Assembly (NCBI GenBank): GCA_010094045.1
Contig: ML986669.1
Location: 65,107-129,106, forward strand
From: Lojkania enalia
Lineage: Eukaryota > Ascomycota > Dothideomycetes > Pleosporales
DNA: 64,000 bases
Reading direction: 5' to 3'
The translations under genes and the position numbers were made by a program. Of this stretch, positions 57,786 through 64,000 are shown one piece after another; the stretch's first letter is position 1, and every line of letters begins with the position of its first letter. Under the pieces are notes generated by a model. The model was not told the origin of the DNA. It ran no database searches and saw only the letters and a list, made by a program, of their open reading frames with translations.

Positions 57786-60045
57786 GCTTCGTGTCGATAA
57801 CGTAGCGAGCTTGCCACGTCGGCCGGGTTGTTGAGAGAGGCAGCGAGCGTGATGTTGATCAAGAGGAGGAAGAAGAGAAGGAGGGAAGCGATGCTAGGAG
57901 TGGACGACGTGGAAGCTGCCAGCAGACGAGGCATGAATGACAGCCAATGGATAGGTGGTGTCCTTGTGCGGCTCGCTGTTGAAAGTGGACAGAGTAGATG
58001 CTATATATGATAAGGATTGACTTCTTGGAAGGAATGATTGTGAAGTGTCCAAAACGAGCGGCGAGGTTATTCTATGAGGATGATTTGAGAGAAGAGTATA
58101 CCTGGTCTTATACAGACATGTTCATCCGTCGAGCATCCTATTCTTGAAGCTCGGCGCCCTAGATCCATCCCGCGCCCGACCCAGCCTGAGGAAGGCAGTG
58201 TAGAGGATCAAAGAGGCGACCATGGTGTTGGAGGCGTTGGCGGAGTCGCAACCAATCCCCTGCGCCCGAGCGCGTAGGGCAGAGGGTAGGTAGTTGCAAA
58301 GGCAAAGCCAGATTGGCAGTTGGTCGTAAGATGGCCAGAAGGCTCAGCCAGGTTTGAAGAGAAAGCGACCCAGCGAATTTGCTGCCGAACATGAGCCGCA
58401 AAGAACGTGTGACCCCTGCGGAGGCCCTGGCGCAAGGGATGCACGATGCAAGATGCAAGATGCATGATGCACGATGCACGTTGCACGACTTTTTTGCAGA
58501 CCAGGCGAATGGCTTACTTGGCTTACAGGCGAATGCTTTCACTGCACCGCAAATAAACTATCCTCTTAGCTAGAAACAGCTGGCGGGGTGAGTTACAGCC
58601 GACTTGGAATTGGGTCAGAGATTCGAAACGCACCAGGCGAGGCGCAGATACGCGTGAGAGTCGAATCAACTATTGGCTGACGACCGGGGCAGCCAACCAA
58701 CGCTTGTATCCGATGCGACTATGTACGGCAAGGCGGAGCAAACGTCGTGCCAGAGGTTCCCCGCGGACGAGACCGCCTCGCGACAGAGAGCGAAATTAGC
58801 GGGGGAGGGCATTGACAAGAGGCACGTGCAACACCTATCCTGCCAAGGGCAGTTAAGCCATTCGGGAGCTGATCTCGTTTGGGAATGGAACTCTGACGAG
58901 AGCGCAGACTAAGAGCGACGCCGTCGACGTCAACGGGAGGGCCCTATCACAGATGGCGGCCGCGAGTCGTGGACATCCTCAGAATCGGGTCCTAGCTGGT
59001 TTGCTGAGGCGACGAAGGATGAGACCGTTCGTCGTAGGGCTGGCTATGTACCTGGCTACTGTGGTGGTGGTGGACCGAACTACGGATACACGTGTAGTCT
59101 ATTTCGTTCCGAGCCGATTCCGAAGAGTTCAGATCCTCCTAGGCCCTGTGGCGCGGAATGGAACGTGGGACATTCGATATGCTACCCTGGCATCATGCCA
59201 TTGTATGCCGTTACTGCTAAGAGGCGTTGCGGCCGGGCTCAGACCCTATGTTTCGAAACATTTGGCCAATCGATCAGGTCGCGATCAGCTATTACAACGT
59301 GAGCATCCTGGAGGGCCGTCCCGGGTCGTATGCACCCAACTAGGTGCCATTCGTTGCTGGTGAGAAAGTAGTCGTGCAGACAGAAATGTACTAACGCAGG
59401 CAAATCAGTGCGCATTACTATATTGATCGGAGTTGGGCGGGTGTTTGAGAGTGAGCTAGGTGGGCCTTGAGACTCGAGGGAAGCGGCGCAGCTGGTGAGC
59501 GGCATGGCGACCCAATCATGAGCGAGTGCGCGACTATGCGGCGCGGCTGTTCGTTGGGCTCGAACAAGGGGCCTACCTTCTCGAGCGAAGTCAGGCCAAC
59601 GGGCGAGATGGGCCAGAAGAATTCTGGGTTAGAAATGGCTCAACAAGCGCGGCAATTAGCCTTCTCACCTCTCGCACGCAGGTACCACGGGCGTTTCCCG
59701 TCTGTCAGGTTGTTCTCGCATCACGCGCAGCTCCCAGAAAAGAAACAACACGAGCGAACAAGGACATTGGCCATCTAACGGTAGGATGCAGGGCTGGTGA
59801 TAAATCCTTACTCCGCTCTAGATACTCTATTCAATACTCGCGACATGAAACCCGTATTTCGATGATCAAATTCTGTACTGTTGAAACTTGGGCTGAATCC
59901 CCAACTGATCGTCGTTACCGTCCAGAGTGGCTAGTAGCAAATGCCGCTATGCATGAAAAGTGCAATATGCCTCGTTGCAATTGACTGTTGAACTCAATTG
60001 AGCCTCATCGCACAACGCCGAAATAGGAAATTGCAAAACTGTCGC
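57786..60045. other. 2.3-kb stretch without a supported gene
   Basis: This holds the upstream region of the serine-rich orphan and the 3' flank of the C1-THF synthase gene. Open frames on both strands (for example 58953-59363 and 59526-59984 plus) have no domains or splice partners. A 7-bp tandem repeat lies at 58438-58486. Confidence 0.45.
58438..58486 (+). repeat. 7 x GATGCAN microsatellite
   Basis: Seven head-to-tail 7-bp units of the form GATGCAN (N is C, A, A, T, C, C; the seventh unit is GTTGCAC). It is non-coding as far as I can see. Confidence 0.9.
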
Positions 60046-63000
60046 TTAGAAAAGGCCATCTATCTCCCCCGTTTCAGTGTCAACGTCCACATTCAGGTAT
60101 CCAGGCGCAGTAGGCAGTCCAGGAATGGTCTGAATGTCAGCGGCGAGAGCGTACAGATATCCTGCCCCTGCTGCCATCCGAACGTCGCGGATTGGAACCG
60201 TGAAGCCGGTCGGGGCGCCTTTGAGCGCGGGGTCGTGACTGAGGGAATATTGGGTCTTAGCAACGCAGATGGGCAGGTTTCCGAAGCCTTGTTTGACATA
60301 GGTATCCACCTTTCTCTGCGCCAGTTCTGAAAATTCAACCTTTTCGGCCCCATACATGATCTGACCAATCTTTTCGATGCGCTCCTGGACCGAGCCGTCG
60401 AGGTTGTAGAGGAGTTTGAAATCTGGCTTCGGCTTCGATGTGGCGGCGATAACGCCTTGAGCGAGCTCGAAGGCACCTTTGCCCCCTTCAGCCCAGTGGT
60501 TGGCAGGGATAGCGTCTTCCGCACCGGCGGCGAGTGCTTCCTCTTTGATGACCTCGATTTCAGCTTGAGTGTCTGTGGAAAAGCGGTTGATTGCAACCAC
60601 AACTGGAACACCGAACTGCCTGGCGTTTGAAATATGCTTCTTTAGATTGACACAGCCTTTTCGGAGGAGGTCTACGTTTTCGGTCCGATACACTTCTTGA
60701 AGCTGTGCCCCCGGGGCAATGTCTGGGCCACCACCATGGACCTTGAGCGCCCGAACGGTGGCGACAATAACCACCGTGTCCGGAACTAGACCAGAAGAGC
60801 GGCACTTGATGTTGAAGAATCTTTCGCCACCCATAGTGAAGTCAAAGCCGGCTTCAGTGACGACGAAACCGGTCTTCTCTTCATGGTCCTCGTCCGGTTC
60901 TGTGCCTGCCAGCTTGAGCGCAAGCTTGTCCGCAAGCACCGATGATGCACCGATACTAATATTGGCAAACGGCCCCGCGTGGACGAAGACTGGCGTTCCT
61001 TCAAGGGTCTGCATCAGGTTGGGTTTTATGGCATCCTTGAGTAACGCGGTCAAAGCGCCAGCCGCACCAATGTCATCACATGTCACGGGATCTCCACTAC
61101 GCGAACTGGCAACGACCATGCGACCAAGGCGCTCTCTCAGATCTGCAAGGTTATTGCTCAAGGCGAGGATCGCCATGCATTCGCTTGCAACAGATATATC
61201 GAAGCCCGTCTCCCGAGTGTTGCCCTTCTCTGTTTGTGCCTGACCAACAGTGATCTGGCGCAGGTGGCGGTCATTGACATCGAGGACGCGGCGCCAGGTG
61301 ATTGTCTCAGGGTCGATGTCCAATCTCGCGAAGCGATGAATCTCCTCCTCGGTGAGGTCGTCCGGGTTTGTCTTATCTATTCCAAGCTTTTTCAATCGAC
61401 GGAACATGGCTGGCACGAACTCTCTCTTTCCTTTCTTAACGGGCACTAACCTCCTGTACAGAGGTCCGTCTTTTTGGGTGTTCTCATGGAACATGCGGGT
61501 CTCTATAGCCGCGGCTAGCAAGTTGTTGGCCGCGGTGATGGCGTGGATGTCGCCTGTGAGATGGAGATTGAATTCGTCCATAGGAATGACCTGGCTGTAT
61601 CCTCCTCCTGCCGCCCCGCCTTTGATGCCAAAGGTCGGACCCATACTTGGTTGTCTAACATTTGCAAAGCAGATCTTATTGAGATGGGCTCCCAAAGCTT
61701 GTGCAAGTCCCACGGTTGTCGTAGACTTGCCTTCTCCAAGGGGCGTCGGCGTGATGCCAGCAATGAGAACGTACCTTCCATTTCGGCGATGTTCGAGCCG
61801 TCTTAAGAGAGAGAGGTCGACTTTGGCCTTGGTTGCACCATAAGGTTCAAGTTCATAGGGTAGGATGCCCACCTCTTTCGCGATAACGGTGATTGGTCTG
61901 GGATGCTGCTTCCTCGAAACAGCAATATCAGAGGGCACCGGGTCCTCAAGCCTTAGTGGAAGAGGCGTGATGTGCCTCGCCTTCTGTCTCTCGAGAGCCG
62001 CGTCTGCTGAATCGACCACATTCTGCAACAGCATAGCAACTGTCATAGGGCCAACGCCGCCAGGTACCGGCGTGATCTGGGACGCAACCTCGGCAGCGGT
62101 CTCAAAGTCTACATCGCCGACCAGCCTCTGGCCGGACTTCTTGGTGGAGTCTGGTATGTAGTTTGTGCCTACGTCGATGACAACAGCGCCTGGTTTTATC
62201 CAGTCGCCCTTGACAAACGCCGGGCGTCCGATGGCAGCTACGAGAATGTCTGCCTGCTTGACGATTTCGGGGAGGCTGGCCGTCTTGGAGTGGCATACGG
62301 TCACGGTGGCATCGGCGTTCTTTAATAGATAGCTGACGGGGCTCCCCACAATGTCGCTCCTGCCGAGGACTACGGCATTCCTGCCCCCAGGATCGACGCC
62401 AGCCTCCTTCAGCAGCACCATGACTCCCTTGGGAGTGCAAGGAGTGAACAGAGGATGGCCGCCCCGTTTGGCCAGCTCACCAATGCTCGTAATGCCGAAT
62501 CCGTCCACATCCTTCTCGTTAGCCACTGCCGATGTGATGGTGTGCTCGGAGATGTGCTTGGGGAGGGGCAGCTGGACGAGGATGCCGTGCACCGTGGGGC
62601 TGTTGTTGTAGTTGTAGATGGTCTGGAGAAGCTCGGCCTCGGCGACGTCTTCGGGGAACTTAACTAGCTCGCACTCGATGTTGGCCTATAGCGAGTAGTT
62701 AGCACGTCACTCGTCTCCTCTCTCTGTTTCGTTGGTTGTGGTGAGGGGTAGGGCACCTCTTCGGCGGCCTTTAGTTTCATGCGCACATAGGTACCTAGGG
62801 TCGTCAATTGCTGCTATACGAGGGCTTGTGCGACCTGCAACATACTGGAGTCGGATCGATCGCCAACTGTTATATGTTAATCAATCAACGCTGCTTTTCA
62901 TTTGCACATCCACTGATGTGACTGACTCACCCTGCACAATCTTTAGCGACGGCCGATACCGCGGGTTCGTCTCCTGGCGCTTCTTGATCTGCTCGCCCAG

Positions 63001-63219
63001 GCGCTCGCGGATGCTCCGGGCAATGGCAGTGCCGTCAATCTTGGTAGCTGTCATGAGGGGCGATCTGCTGGAGAAGAGTCGTCGTTGTGCAGGGGCCGGG
63101 GACCATAGTGTTGGGCGAAATATTTTCGGCGGGGTAGCTCTGTGATGCTGCAGCAGCGGCTGGAGACGGGCTCTCGCGCTGATCCTTTGGAGCCTCATGG
63201 CGCCCGAACCAACGGCCAT
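60046..63219 (-). CDS. MIS1: trifunctional C1-tetrahydrofolate synthase
   Basis: Four exons (63219-62931, 62866-62846, 62794-62757, 62685-60046) give 995 residues. The second exon is only 21 nt but is required: it supplies VGDRSDS of the folate-site motif, completed by exon 3 as [13 protein letters not shown] with the catalytic Tyr and Lys. The dehydrogenase/cyclohydrolase domain (about 56-345) shows [20 protein letters not shown] and [16 protein letters not shown] with [13 protein letters not shown]. The formyl-THF synthetase domain (about 360-995) has the nucleotide loop [20 protein letters not shown] and the [20 protein letters not shown] block. It interconverts 10-formyl-, methenyl- and methylene-THF for purine, Met and dTMP supply. 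The first 55 residues are Arg-rich with [10 protein letters not shown] just before an internal Met (63054), which looks like a mitochondrial presequence. The internal ATG gives a cytosolic form. Confidence 0.95.
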
Positions 63220-63789
63220 GTGCGCAATTCGCAGCTAGAAGAAGAGTCGGGCGGGATTCCTGGGCAGTCATATCTTCAAGACGCAGTTCCTAGGTAATGA
63301 CTCAATCATGGGCCGGCTACAATTCCATGGCAAATAACGCGCCAGGATCTCTCTAGCTGCCTCCGACTCGGAACTAATTACAATGTGCATCAAAAGAGTC
63401 AATTACGTACACAGCAGGGACGGGTAAAGACAGCAGGAAAGTAGCAGCAGGCAATTACTAGCAGATAAGTTGATTGAACAAAGCTGGGCGACGTAGTGCA
63501 GAACGATGTTGCTAGTTCCGCTTCCCCCTTGCAGCGCGCTCTTGGTTGATTAAATTTCCATCCGATCTTGGCTCAACTCGGCCTAGTGTTAGAAAGAAAG
63601 CATAGGTAATTACATACTCTACCAAGCAAATGAGACCCTAGTCTTCGAACTGAATTGTCCTAAATAACCGTTGCCGTCTGCAAATGGCGCCGCGAAATGT
63701 CATATCGAATGCGCCGTCGGTCAACACTTACACGTGTCGGAGAAGATGCCAGATCGCCGGGCGGCAACAACAGCCTTCGGAAGAGATCC
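63220..63789. other. intergenic
   Basis: This is the upstream region of the C1-THF synthase gene and the 3' flank of the partial gene at the right edge. No other gene is seen. Confidence 0.5.
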
Positions 63790-64000
63790 CTAGGCTCTGC
63801 TATATACATCTTCGGGATGTTCCAGGCAGTCCATCAGCACTCCTATCAACACAAAGACTTTCTCAGCCTTCTTCTGTAGCTCGTCGCGGTTCTGAGGATG
63901 GCAAATGCTAGCCAATCGATCGGGGTTCCATTTCATCCGTTCTTCCCGCAGGAATTCACGAGTATACGTGCCGGAACCCTGGAGCACCTTTTCTAGGTTA
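63790..64000 (-). CDS. 3' end of a hypothetical gene, cut by window edge
   Basis: The minus-strand frame is open from the window edge to a stop at 63790, about 70 codons. It reads EFLREERMKWNPDRLASICH followed by ELQKKAEKVFVLIGVLMDCL. The pattern (R-x-E-R-x-(K/R)-W-x-P-D-(R/K), then a helix with KAxxVFxxI) occurs at the C-termini of a large group of fungal proteins of unknown function whose last domain is J-like in look only. The N-terminal part lies outside the window, so length and start cannot be given. Confidence 0.55.
   Translation of the reverse strand, partial: NLEKVLQGSGTYTREFLREERMKWNPDRLASICHPQNRDELQKKAEKVFVLIGVLMDCLEHPEDVYSRA

Noticed and set aside
57662..57934. 90-codon minus-strand frame with a perfect-looking signal peptide (SIASLLLFFLLLINITLAAS)
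   Set aside because: It overlaps exon 1 of the serine-rich gene in another frame and ends without a splice partner or conserved body; the spliced 444-residue model is better supported.

Overview
The window comes from a filamentous ascomycete fungus (Pezizomycotina). Genes are split by short introns of about 45-110 bp with GT..AG ends and CTRAY branch sites. The gene content is typical of that group: an AtfA-type bZIP factor, Opy2, a CBM50/LysM protein, HET-domain and F-box/ankyrin genes, neutral trehalase and MBF1. I cannot name the genus from sequence alone. All exon structures were assembled by hand from splice signals and reading-frame continuity.

Layout. 0.8-3.0 kb: an eroded HET-domain gene. 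3.9-8.9 kb: a membrane LysM protein, the complex III subunit Qcr8 and a Vcx1-type vacuolar Ca2+/H+ exchanger. 10-14.7 kb: a doubtful small gene, a broken gene for a secreted low-complexity protein, and a repeat island holding a solo-LTR-like element and a candidate miniature terminal-repeat retrotransposon. 14.7-16.1 kb: an F-box/ankyrin protein. 20-26.8 kb: three minus-strand genes, atfA, a 5-hydroxyisourate hydrolase and OPY2. 30-36.6 kb: an NTF2-like protein, a diverged minisatellite, an orphan 640-aa protein, an OTU deubiquitinase and a TPMT-family methyltransferase. 37.5-42.1 kb: two convergent DHA1-type MFS transporters. 42.1-50.5 kb: a gene-poor stretch with a decayed RING-finger gene, a second LTR copy, unassigned gene relics and an orphan gene with an in-frame stop. 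50.5-57.8 kb: neutral trehalase, MBF1 and a serine-rich orphan. 60-63.2 kb: trifunctional C1-tetrahydrofolate synthase with a presequence. The right edge cuts a minus-strand gene.

How the genes relate. Most intact genes are single-copy housekeeping or stress genes, not a pathway cluster. Several belong to stress signalling or its outputs: Opy2 (HOG membrane anchor), AtfA (bZIP target of the Hog1/SakA kinase), neutral trehalase, MBF1 and the vacuolar Ca2+ exchanger. No biosynthetic cluster, CRISPR array, rRNA or convincing tRNA was seen. The less ordinary observations are the repeat family with RIP-like decay, the dual-start C1-THF synthase, the reading-frame-neutral first intron of OPY2, a diverged 37-bp minisatellite and several orphan or broken genes.
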